In this document: positions 16,956 through 25,006 of the stretch, in pieces
Position numbering within the stretch: the stretch's first letter is position 1
Layout: each line of letters begins with the position of its first letter
Source of the DNA: Roseburia sp.
GTDB taxonomy: Bacteria; Bacillota; Clostridia; Lachnospirales; Lachnospiraceae
Length of the DNA: 42,301 bases
Direction of reading: 5' to 3'
NCBI GenBank assembly: GCA_023667765.1
Contig: JAMOZS010000019.1
Span: 1-42,301, forward strand
Program-made: the position numbers and the translations under genes
The notes under the pieces: model-generated
Database searches by the model: none
Told to the model about the DNA's origin: nothing
Seen by the model: the letters and a program-made list of their open reading frames with translations, nothing else

Positions 16956-17297
16956 ATGGAAAAATTAAAATGTCTTTTGTTTTCTTACATAATAACGGCG
17001 GCGCTGCTGCTGGTATTGGCCTTTTTGCTTTACAGACTGCAGCTTAGCAGACAGATTGTGGAAATAGGGGTTATTGTTATCTATGTGGTTTCCACTTTCC
17101 TGGGTGGTCTTATGATAGGGAAAAAGCAGAAAAACAGAAAATTTTTGTGGGGTCTGGCTATGGGCGCGGCGTATTTTGTGGTGCTTGCTCTGGTATCGCT
17201 GGCAGTCAATAAGAGTCTGGGCGGCGCAGGCAGCAGTTTTTTTACCACCTTTGCCTTATGCGCGGCCGGAGGTATGCTGGGCGGAATGGTAAGCTGA
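16956..17297 (+). CDS. TIGR04086 family small membrane protein
   Basis: A 113-residue protein that is almost entirely hydrophobic, with about four membrane segments (roughly 8-26, 35-52, 62-84 and 92-112) and a short basic loop, KKQKNRK. ATG 16956 follows GGAGGGG. The TIGR04086 family occurs in Clostridia close to the SCIFF precursor and the Sec accessory genes, as here, and its function is unknown. Possible roles include membrane partner of the peptide system or of SecDF, but no motif settles this. The assignment rests on size, topology and gene order. Confidence 0.75.
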   Translation: MEKLKCLLFSYIITAALLLVLAFLLYRLQLSRQIVEIGVIVIYVVSTFLGGLMIGKKQKNRKFLWGLAMGAAYFVVLALVSLAVNKSLGGAGSSFFTTFALCAAGGMLGGMVS

Positions 17298-17350
17298 ATC
17301 GGGTTTCAGGAGAGTTTTGGAGAATTTTGATAAGTTTTATAAAAAACTCT

Positions 17351-17378
17351 TTTACAAATGATAATTATATGCTATAAT
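17351..17378 (+). promoter_or_regulatory. Strong promoter of scfA
   Basis: TTTACA (17351-17356) and TATAAT (17373-17378) are separated by 16 bases, with TGC just before the -10 (extended -10). The leader of about 60 bases holds a small hairpin, GCGGTAC/GTATCGC, and AGGAGG at 17430-17435. Confidence 0.75.
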
Positions 17379-17444
17379 ACAAAAGATTTCTTGCGGTACT
17401 ATTCCGTATCGCCATATTTGAAAGTGCTAAGGAGGCTGTCAGAA

Positions 17445-17588
17445 ATGAAGCATATTAAAACATTGACTACCAGAGACTTAAAGGAATCCATGAAAAAGGG
17501 TGGCTGCGGCGAGTGTCAGACTTCCTGCCAGTCCGCTTGCAAGACGTCTTGCACTGTCGGAAACCAGAGCTGTGAAAAGATTAAATAA
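17445..17588 (+). CDS. scfA: SCIFF ranthipeptide precursor (six Cys in forty-five residues)
   Basis: A 47-residue peptide precursor. The N-terminal leader MKHIKTLTTRDLKESMKKGG is followed by a core with six cysteines at 21, 24, 28, 32, 36 and 43, spaced with Ser/Thr residues (CQTSCQSACKTSC). In this family the maturase joins Cys sulfur to nearby Ser/Thr residues through non-alpha thioether bonds, making a ranthipeptide. ATG 17445 lies nine bases after AGGAGG; longer upstream reading has no ribosome site. It has its own strong promoter, and a hairpin separates it from scfB. The product's biological role is still debated; roles in cell-cell signalling have been proposed in clostridia. Confidence 0.95.
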   Translation: MKHIKTLTTRDLKESMKKGGCGECQTSCQSACKTSCTVGNQSCEKIK

Positions 17589-17614
17589 TTGAGAGAAAAA
17601 AGAGAGACTAGCGT

Positions 17615-17639
17615 AAGCAGCGATTGAAAGTCGCTGCTT
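17615..17639 (+). terminator. Hairpin between scfA and scfB (partial terminator)
   Basis: Arms AAGCAGCGA (17615-17623) and TCGCTGCTT (17631-17639) are perfect over a seven-base loop, followed by ATTGTTT, a weak T-tract. It would let most transcripts end after the precursor gene and a minority continue into the maturase, or stabilise the precursor mRNA. Confidence 0.65.
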
Positions 17640-17663
17640 ATTGTTTGGAAAGGAAGTTTATCT

Positions 17664-19064
17664 GTGATACATCAGTACAAAAGCAATGGTTACAATATTG
17701 TCATGGATGTGAACAGCGGTTCCGTACATGTGGTGGACGATATTGTATACGATATGATTGCGGTGATAGAGCCACTCATGAAGGAGGGCATCAAGGATCC
17801 GGAATTGATTAAGGCGGCAGTCTTAAGTCTGTCCAATGTATCCTATCCGGCGGAGGAGATGAAGGAAGCCGTAGACGAGGTATTGGAGCTGGAGAAGACC
17901 GGACAGCTGTTCGCACCGGATATTTATGAGAATTATGTATTCGATTTCAAAAAGCGCCCCACGGTAGTGAAGGCATTATGTCTGCATATTGCCCATGACT
18001 GTAATCTTGCCTGTGCATACTGCTTTGCGGGAGAGGGAGAGTATCACGGAAGAAGGGCGCTGATGAGCCTGGAGGTGGGGAAAAAGGCCCTGGATTTTCT
18101 GGTGGCCAATTCCGGCAGCAGGGTGAATCTGGAGGTTGATTTCTTTGGGGGAGAGCCTCTGATGAACTGGCAGGTGGTGAAAGAGCTGGTTGCCTACGGA
18201 AGAAGCCTGGAGGAGCCCCACCATAAAAAGTTCCGCTTTACGCTGACGACCAACGGCGTATTGCTGGATGATGAGATATTAGCGCTTGCCAATCAGGAGA
18301 TGGCCAATATCGTTCTCAGCATAGACGGCCGTAAGGAAGTGCATGACAGAATGAGGCCGTTTCGGGGCGGCCAGGGCAGTTATGATAAGATTGTGCCGAA
18401 GTTTCAGAAGGTGGCGGAAAGCCGGGGCCAGACCAATTATTATGTCAGGGGCACCTTTACCCGTAACAATCTGGATTTTGCCCAGGATGTGCTGCATCTG
18501 GCGGACTTGGGCTTTCAGCAGATTTCTGTGGAGCCGGTGGTGGCCCTGCCGGAGGATGATTATGCCATAAGGGAGGAGGACATTCCCGGCCTCAAGGAAG
18601 AGTATGACAGACTGGCTGTTGAGATGCTGAAGCGAAGAAAAGAGGGACGACCCTTCCAGTTCTTCCATTTTATGATAGATTTAGAGGGCGGCCCCTGCGT
18701 AGCCAAGCGCTTAAGCGGCTGCGGCTCGGGTACGGAGTATCTGGCTGTGACGCCCTGGGGGGATTTTTACCCCTGCCATCAGTTTGTGGGAAATGAGAAA
18801 TTCCTGATGGGCAGTGTATATGAGGGCATTGTCAGAGAGGATATCAGGGAGGAGTTTAAATGCTGCAATGTGTACGCAAAGGAGAAGTGCAGAAAATGCT
18901 TCGCAAAATTTTACTGCAGCGGCGGCTGCGCGGCAAACTCCTATAATTTCCACGGTAATATTAACGATGCTTATGATATAGGCTGCGAACTCCAGAGAAA
19001 GCGGGTGGAATGTGCTATTATGCTGAAGGCAGCCCAAATGGATAGGGAAGAATCAAACATTTAG
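17664..19064 (+). CDS. scfB: SCIFF maturase, radical SAM/SPASM thioether-forming enzyme
   Basis: Radical S-adenosylmethionine enzyme of 466 residues that installs thioether cross-links in the ScfA core peptide. The N-terminal 95 residues form a peptide-recognition region (RRE-like, by family knowledge). The radical SAM cluster is C113-x3-C117-x2-C120 in CNLACAYCF, and FFGGEPLMNW follows. The C-terminal SPASM region has the auxiliary-cluster cysteines (YPCHQF, CRKCFAKFYCSGGCAAN, and a late IGCELQ). GTG start at 17664 after GGAAAGGAAG. Gene order precursor-maturase-secDF is the typical clostridial arrangement. Confidence 0.95.
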   Translation: MIHQYKSNGYNIVMDVNSGSVHVVDDIVYDMIAVIEPLMKEGIKDPELIKAAVLSLSNVSYPAEEMKEAVDEVLELEKTGQLFAPDIYENYVFDFKKRPTVVKALCLHIAHDCNLACAYCFAGEGEYHGRRALMSLEVGKKALDFLVANSGSRVNLEVDFFGGEPLMNWQVVKELVAYGRSLEEPHHKKFRFTLTTNGVLLDDEILALANQEMANIVLSIDGRKEVHDRMRPFRGGQGSYDKIVPKFQKVAESRGQTNYYVRGTFTRNNLDFAQDVLHLADLGFQQISVEPVVALPEDDYAIREEDIPGLKEEYDRLAVEMLKRRKEGRPFQFFHFMIDLEGGPCVAKRLSGCGSGTEYLAVTPWGDFYPCHQFVGNEKFLMGSVYEGIVREDIREEFKCCNVYAKEKCRKCFAKFYCSGGCAANSYNFHGNINDAYDIGCELQRKRVECAIMLKAAQMDREESNI

Positions 19065-19089
19065 TGAAAAGAAGAAAGGACAGGGAAAG

Positions 19090-21324
19090 ATGAAGAAGAG
19101 TAGAGCGATTGTGGTACTGCTGTGTATTCTGCTTGTGCTGGCAGGAGTCACATGGATTGATTTCTACGGGGTGGACGCCACAGGTACAGGCAGCGCATCA
19201 GATATTAAGCTGGGCCTTGATTTGGCAGGAGGCGTCAGCATTACGTATCAGGTGGTAGGGGAGGAGAATCCCAGCGCTACGGATATGGCGGATACGATTG
19301 CCAAGCTGCAGCAGCGTGTTGAGAATTACAGTACAGAGGCTATTGTATATCAGGAGGGCGCTGACCGTATCAATATTGAGATTCCCGGCGTTAAGGATGC
19401 CAATGCTATCTTAGAGGAGCTGGGCAGGCCGGGGGCGCTGTATTTTATTGCGGAGACTGACTCTGAGGGAAATGCCAATTACAGCTACGGCCAGTTAGGC
19501 TATACCTTGAACAAGTCTATTGACGAGCTTCTGGAGAACGGCTCTATTTTGGTACAGGGTACGGACGTCAAGGAAGCCCGGGCGGCCAGCGGACAGAACC
19601 AGATGGGCAATATGGAGTATGTGGTAGAACTGACCATGACTGAGGAGGGTACGGATAAATTTGCGGAGGCGACGAGGAATGCCTACCAGAAGGACGAGAC
19701 GTTGGCTATTTACTATGACGGAGATTTTGTCAGTGTTCCTACGGTAAGCGGCGTATTTACCAACGGACAGGCTTCCATTACCCAGATAGGCAGCTATGAG
19801 GAGGCGGAGAAGCTGGCTTCCACCATTCGTATCGGCGGTCTGAAGCTGGAGCTGGAGGAGCTGCATTCCAAGGTAGTGGGCGCGCAGCTGGGCGTGGAGG
19901 CTATTGATACGAGCCTGAAGGCCGGCGCCATCGGACTGGTGATTGTGATTGTATTTATGATTGCCGTATACTTTGTCTCGGGTCTGGCTTCCGCCCTGGG
20001 TCTGTGCCTGTATGTGGCGCTGGTAGTGCTTTTGTTATATGGCTTTGATATGACGCTGACGCTTCCCGGCGTGGCGGGTATTATTCTTTCGATAGGTATG
20101 GCTGTGGATGCGAATGTGATTGTCTTTGCCCGTATCCGGGAGGAGCTGGCTACCGGTAAGACTGTGAAAAGCGCCATTAAGATTGGTTTTGATAAGGCCT
20201 TGTCCGCTATTATAGACGGTAATATCACAACGCTGATTGCAGCTGTCGTTTTGCTGATGCTGGGCCCCGGAACGATAAAGGGCTTTGCACAGACACTGGC
20301 GCTTGGTATTGTGCTTTCCATGTTTACGGCTCTGGTAGTTACCAGACTCATCCTGAACGCTTTCTATGCATTAGGCCTTAAGGACGTCAGATGGTATGGC
20401 GTCGGCAAGGAGCATAAGGCCATTCATTTTCTGGGGAAGAAGGGTATTTTCTTTGGGATTTCCATAGCGGTTGTGGTTGCCGGATTCATCGCCATGGGAG
20501 CCTATTCCATGAAGGGCGAGGATATGCTGAATTTCAGCCTGGAGTTTAAGGGCGGTACGGCTACGACGGTTACCTTTGACGAGAAGATGACGCTTCAGGA
20601 GGCCAATGACAAAGTTGCGCCTGTTATCCGGGAGGTGACCGGCAGCGATGTGCAGATTCAGACGGTGCAGGATTCCAATGAGGTTATCTTTAAGACCACT
20701 ACCTTGAGTGTGGACCAGAGAACGGCCTTAGAGGAGCGTTTGATTAGTGAATTTGGAGTAGATCAGTCCCTGATTACCTCTGAGACGATTAGCTCCACTA
20801 TCAGCAGCGAGATGAAATCGGACACGATTCTGGCGGTATTGATTGCCATTGTATGTATGCTGATTTATATCCGTATCAGATTTAGCGATATCCGTTTCGG
20901 TATCAGCAGTATTGTGGCTCTTTTGCATGATGTGCTGGTGGTGTTGACCTTCTATGCGATTGCCCGTGTGTCCGTAGGAAACACCTTTATCGCATGTATG
21001 CTGACGATTGTGGGTTATTCCATCAATGCATCCATTGTCATATTTGACCGTATTCGCGAGAACATGAAGGTGATGAACAGCAGAGAGGATTTACAGAATG
21101 TTGTAAATACCAGCATTACCCAGACGCTTTCCAGAAGTATCTTCACGTCTCTTACCACTTTTGTAATGGTGGCATGTCTGTATGTGCTGGGCGTGACGAG
21201 TATTCGGGATTTTGCGCTGCCTTTGATGGTGGGTATTATCTGCGGCGCTTATTCTTCCGTATGTGTGGCAGGCGCCTTGTGGTATGTGCTGAGGAAGAAG
21301 TTCCCGCCTAAGCTGAGTAAATAA
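19090..21324 (+). CDS. secDF: Fused protein translocase subunit SecDF
   Basis: Single polypeptide of 744 residues that joins SecD (about 1-430) and SecF (about 445-744). It uses proton-motive force to help the late stage of Sec-dependent export. There are twelve expected membrane segments: one at 7-25, a large outer domain with the DIKLGLDLAGG motif and a P1-like region (about 40-270), then segments from 275 to 425 including AIILSIGMAVDANVIVFARIREE. The SecF half starts with a segment at 450-470, FSLEFKGGT, and ends with ASIVIFDRIREN. Length fits the fused forms known in Bacillota. It sits 25 bases after scfB. YajC is not in the window. Confidence 0.95.
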   Translation: MKKSRAIVVLLCILLVLAGVTWIDFYGVDATGTGSASDIKLGLDLAGGVSITYQVVGEENPSATDMADTIAKLQQRVENYSTEAIVYQEGADRINIEIPGVKDANAILEELGRPGALYFIAETDSEGNANYSYGQLGYTLNKSIDELLENGSILVQGTDVKEARAASGQNQMGNMEYVVELTMTEEGTDKFAEATRNAYQKDETLAIYYDGDFVSVPTVSGVFTNGQASITQIGSYEEAEKLASTIRIGGLKLELEELHSKVVGAQLGVEAIDTSLKAGAIGLVIVIVFMIAVYFVSGLASALGLCLYVALVVLLLYGFDMTLTLPGVAGIILSIGMAVDANVIVFARIREELATGKTVKSAIKIGFDKALSAIIDGNITTLIAAVVLLMLGPGTIKGFAQTLALGIVLSMFTALVVTRLILNAFYALGLKDVRWYGVGKEHKAIHFLGKKGIFFGISIAVVVAGFIAMGAYSMKGEDMLNFSLEFKGGTATTVTFDEKMTLQEANDKVAPVIREVTGSDVQIQTVQDSNEVIFKTTTLSVDQRTALEERLISEFGVDQSLITSETISSTISSEMKSDTILAVLIAIVCMLIYIRIRFSDIRFGISSIVALLHDVLVVLTFYAIARVSVGNTFIACMLTIVGYSINASIVIFDRIRENMKVMNSREDLQNVVNTSITQTLSRSIFTSLTTFVMVACLYVLGVTSIRDFALPLMVGIICGAYSSVCVAGALWYVLRKKFPPKLSK

Positions 21325-21363
21325 AAGGCCGTAGCGTGCGGGAGTGCGCAGACGGGAGCAAGG

Positions 21364-23127
21364 ATGGAAAAGTGGTTTGTAGCTGCCAAGAGGGCAGACT
21401 TTCATAAATGGGCCGAAGAGTTTGGCATCAGTCCGATTTTGGCCAGAATTATACGGAATCGGGATATAACGGAGGAGGAGCAGGTGCGGAAGTTTTTAAA
21501 CGGCACCTTGGCAGATTGTTATTCTCCCTGGCTTCTTTATGATATGGACAGAGCTGTGAAGCTGCTGCTGGAGGCTGTGGATAGAGGAACCTTTATACGG
21601 GTTATCGGCGACTATGACGTGGACGGCATCTGTTCTTCCTATATACTGACCAGAGGTCTGGGCTTACTGGGCGCTAAAGTAGATACGGCCATTCCCCATC
21701 GAATCCATGACGGTTACGGACTGAATGACCATCTGATACAGGAGGCATATGAGGAAGGCGTGGGTATGATTGTCACCTGTGACAATGGGATTGCGGCGGC
21801 TCCTCAGATTGAGCTGGCGGCCAAACTGGGTATACAGGTCATCATCACGGACCATCATGAGGTGCCCTTTGTGATGAAGGACGGCGAACGGCAGGAGCTG
21901 CTTCCCCCGGCGCTGGCTGTGGTGAATCCCAAACAGGAGAAGGACTGCTATCCCTTTCCGAACATCTGCGGCGGAGTGGTGGCTTATAAGCTGATGGCGG
22001 CGCTGCAGGAGCGGGCCGCGGGCTCGGCTCTGGAGGGGGCTCTGGAGGAATTTCTGGCGTTTGCGGCCTTTGCTACAGTTTGTGATGTGATGGAGCTTCG
22101 GGATGAAAATCGCATTATTGTGAAGGAGGGTCTAAAACGGCTCAGAACTATCGAAAACCAGGGTCTTTTGGCCTTGATAGAGGTCAACGGGCTGGAGAAG
22201 GATAAGCTTTCGGCCTATCATCTGGGCTTCGTGCTGGGGCCCTGTCTGAATGCTACGGGGCGCCTGGACACGGCAAAACGAGCCCTGGAGTTATTGCAAA
22301 GCACGACCAGAACAGAGGCCATGACGGCGGCGGCAGAGCTGAAGGCGCTGAACGACAGTCGGAAAAATTTGACGCTGCAGGGAGTGGAGCTGGCGGAACA
22401 GCTGATTCTGGCGGAGCATAGGGAGCGGGATAAGGTGCTGGTGATTTATCTGCCCCAGGTACATGAAAGTCTGGCGGGGATTATTGCCGGCCGTATTCGG
22501 GAGAAATATAACAGGCCGGTATTCCTGTTGACCAGGGGGGAGGAGGATGTGAAGGGGTCGGGGCGTTCCGTTCCCGCCTATCATATGTTCGAGGCCATGA
22601 CGGAGGTAAAACAGTATTTTACCAGATTCGGCGGACACAGGCTTGCGGCGGGCCTTTCCATGAAGGAGGAGGATATTCCGGCTCTGTGCAGGGCGTTGAA
22701 TGACAACTGCAGATTGACAGAGGAGGATTTTATCCCCCAGGTACATATTGATGTGCCCATGCCGCTCTATGCGGGAGATCAGGGGCTTGCTCTGGAGCTG
22801 GAGAAGCTGGAGCCTTTCGGAGTGGGGAATCCCAGGCCTCTGTTTGCTCAGAAGGGGCTGATTTTTAAGGCCGGTTATCGGATGGGAAAGAACAAGACGG
22901 CAGCGCGTTTTTCGGTGCTTACCCCGGAGGGAGAGAACAGGCAGCTGGTGTTTTTCGGAGATTTGGAGCGTTTTGGAGCTTTCTTAAGGGAGAAGTACGG
23001 AGAGGACAGCGAAGGAGCCCTGTACAGCGGTCGGGGACATTTTGACATCTCTGTGGTGTATCAGTTGGGCCTGAATACCTATAAGGGGTGCCGGGAAGTG
23101 CAGTATATCATGCAGTATTACTGCTGA
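21364..23127 (+). CDS. recJ: Single-stranded-DNA-specific exonuclease RecJ
   Basis: 5'-3' single-strand DNA exonuclease of the DHH phosphoesterase family, 587 residues, used in recombinational and mismatch repair. Motif I is VIGDYDVDGICSSY (about residues 80-93), motif III is VTCDNGI, motif IV is the DHH in IITDHHEVP (about 160), the DHHA1 domain has GRIREKYNRPVFLL and the glycine-rich FGGHRLAAG, and an OB-fold region follows at the C-terminus. The start ATG has GGGAG five bases upstream. A relative of the dispersed leader repeat (TGCGCAGACGGGAG) lies just before it. Confidence 0.94.
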   Translation: MEKWFVAAKRADFHKWAEEFGISPILARIIRNRDITEEEQVRKFLNGTLADCYSPWLLYDMDRAVKLLLEAVDRGTFIRVIGDYDVDGICSSYILTRGLGLLGAKVDTAIPHRIHDGYGLNDHLIQEAYEEGVGMIVTCDNGIAAAPQIELAAKLGIQVIITDHHEVPFVMKDGERQELLPPALAVVNPKQEKDCYPFPNICGGVVAYKLMAALQERAAGSALEGALEEFLAFAAFATVCDVMELRDENRIIVKEGLKRLRTIENQGLLALIEVNGLEKDKLSAYHLGFVLGPCLNATGRLDTAKRALELLQSTTRTEAMTAAAELKALNDSRKNLTLQGVELAEQLILAEHRERDKVLVIYLPQVHESLAGIIAGRIREKYNRPVFLLTRGEEDVKGSGRSVPAYHMFEAMTEVKQYFTRFGGHRLAAGLSMKEEDIPALCRALNDNCRLTEEDFIPQVHIDVPMPLYAGDQGLALELEKLEPFGVGNPRPLFAQKGLIFKAGYRMGKNKTAARFSVLTPEGENRQLVFFGDLERFGAFLREKYGEDSEGALYSGRGHFDISVVYQLGLNTYKGCREVQYIMQYYC

Positions 23128-23450
23128 GTTTATATTCCTGTAGATTTATGCGAAGCAAGGAAAAGTTTCTTCTTTTTTTAGAGTTTCATAATAAAATGGA
23201 CACAGTTTGGACACATTTGCCTATTATAGTGTATTTCAGATAGTTGATTAATTCACTATCTCTCCCCCCTCATAAGAAAATCGCGAAGGCGTCATGTCTA
23301 TGGCATGACGCCTTTGTGATTCGGAAAGGATATTTTCAAAGGGCGGATTTAATCAGTGCGTCCTTAGAATTTGGCATCTTGTAGGAAGAGGAAAAATAAG
23401 GTATGATATTACATATGATGGGAGAAGAAATCAAAGAAGCGAGGTAGGCA
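23128..23450 (+). other. Gap of 323 bases between recJ and murE
   Basis: No gene seen. It holds a T-rich run after recJ (23171-23180), a TGGACACA word repeated at 23197-23204 and 23208-23215 (11-base period), a TATTAT -10-like box at 23222-23227, and the strong hairpin at 23286-23314 listed separately. A promoter for the downstream operon probably lies here. Confidence 0.5.
23286..23314. terminator. Perfect hairpin between recJ and murE
   Basis: Arms AAGGCGTCATG (23286-23296) and CATGACGCCTT (23304-23314) pair perfectly over a seven-base loop. The T-tract after it is poor, so it could be a terminator or a structured leader of the murE mRNA. Confidence 0.6.
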
Positions 23451-24956
23451 ATGAAATTAACAGAGCTTTTGGAGGGATTGGATTTTGAGTGTATACAGGG
23501 AGACCTGAATCGGGAAATCAGCGGGGTGGTATATGACTCCCGCAGAGTAATAAAAGGGTGTCTCTTTATCTGTATTCGGGGGATGAAGTTCGACGGGCAT
23601 GGGTTTGCGCCGGCGGTAGCAAAGCAGGGAGCCTCGGTGCTTGTGGTGTCGGAGGAGGTTTTTGTGGATGCCTCAGAGGTGACAATCATTAAAGTGAAGG
23701 ATACCAGATACGCCATGGCTTTTATATCGGCGGCCTGGTTCGGGCACCCGGCAAAGAAGCTGAAGGTAATCGGCATTACCGGAACGAAAGGGAAAACCAC
23801 CTCTGCCTATCTGGTAAAATCCATTCTGGAGAATGCAGGATACAGGGTAGGTTTGGCAGGCACCGTTGAGGTGATTATCGGCGATACCCATATTCATGCG
23901 CAAAATACCACGCCGGAGTCCTATCTGTTGCAGGAATATTTTGCCCGTATGGTGGAGGCCGGTCTGGATGCGGTGGTAATGGAGGTGTCCTCCCAGGCAC
24001 TGAAGCTCCACAGAACCCAGGGCTTTATCTTTGATTATGGCATTTTCACCAATCTGGAGCCGGACCATATCGGCGAAGGGGAGCATGAGAGCTTTGAGGA
24101 TTATCTTTATTGCAAAAGTCTGTTATTTAAACAGTGTAGAATCGGTATTGTAAACGGCGATGACAGTCATACCTTTAGAGTGACAAAGGGGCATACCTGT
24201 GAGCTGGAGACCTTCGGGCTGGGAGAGAATTGTATGCTGCGGGCTGAGGAGCTTCAGCTTGTGCATCAGCCGGGAGAGCTGGGCGTCAGCTTTCATGTGA
24301 GGGGTCTCATGGACTTTGAAGCGTCGGTTCCCACGCCGGGACGTTTCAGTGTCTATAATGCTTTGGCGGCTATTGCGCTCTGCCGCCATTTTAGGGTACG
24401 GGAGGAAGATATTCGGGAAGCTCTTGGCCGTGCCAGGGTAAAGGGCAGAATTGAGATGGTAAGCGTATCGAAGGATTTTACGCTTCTGATTGATTACGCC
24501 CATAATGCCATGGCATTAAAGAGTCTGTTGTCGACGCTGCGGGAGTATGAGCCGGGCAGGCTGGTATGTCTGTTCGGATGCGGCGGCAACCGCTCAAGAG
24601 ATAGGCGTTTTGAGATGGGAGAGGTCAGCGGACAGTTGGCGGATTTGACGATTATCACCTCGGATAACCCCCGTTTTGAGAAGCCTCAGGACATTATGGA
24701 GGATATCAAGACGGGAATCGAGAGAACAGAGGGCGATTATATTGAGATATGCGACCGCAAGGAGGCTATCCGGTATGCTATTACCCATGGAAGGCCGGGG
24801 GATATTATTGTGCTGGCAGGAAAGGGGCATGAGGATTATCAGGAGATAGAGGGGGTGAAATACCCTATGGATGAGAGAGTGCTGATACAGGAAATACTAT
24901 CGGAGGAAAAGCTGCACGGTCATTTGGCGAAATGTGATGATACGGTACGCCGGTAG
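23451..24956 (+). CDS. murE: UDP-MurNAc-tripeptide synthetase, meso-diaminopimelate type
   Basis: Mur ligase of 501 residues that adds the third residue of the peptidoglycan stem peptide in the cytoplasm, using ATP. The N-terminal UDP-binding domain is at 1-100, the ATP-binding P-loop GTKGKTT at 111-117, and the C-terminal Mur ligase domain from about 340. The specificity motif D405-N-P-R408 indicates meso-diaminopimelate rather than lysine as substrate. The start has GAGG upstream. Unlike the usual division/wall cluster, it lies alone beside recJ and priA. A second murE-like gene elsewhere in the genome is possible. Confidence 0.93.
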   Translation: MKLTELLEGLDFECIQGDLNREISGVVYDSRRVIKGCLFICIRGMKFDGHGFAPAVAKQGASVLVVSEEVFVDASEVTIIKVKDTRYAMAFISAAWFGHPAKKLKVIGITGTKGKTTSAYLVKSILENAGYRVGLAGTVEVIIGDTHIHAQNTTPESYLLQEYFARMVEAGLDAVVMEVSSQALKLHRTQGFIFDYGIFTNLEPDHIGEGEHESFEDYLYCKSLLFKQCRIGIVNGDDSHTFRVTKGHTCELETFGLGENCMLRAEELQLVHQPGELGVSFHVRGLMDFEASVPTPGRFSVYNALAAIALCRHFRVREEDIREALGRARVKGRIEMVSVSKDFTLLIDYAHNAMALKSLLSTLREYEPGRLVCLFGCGGNRSRDRRFEMGEVSGQLADLTIITSDNPRFEKPQDIMEDIKTGIERTEGDYIEICDRKEAIRYAITHGRPGDIIVLAGKGHEDYQEIEGVKYPMDERVLIQEILSEEKLHGHLAKCDDTVRR

Positions 24957-25006
24957 AACATCGGCAGCAGGAAGATAGAAAGACAGAAGAAAGCGGGATA
25001 AGAGCA

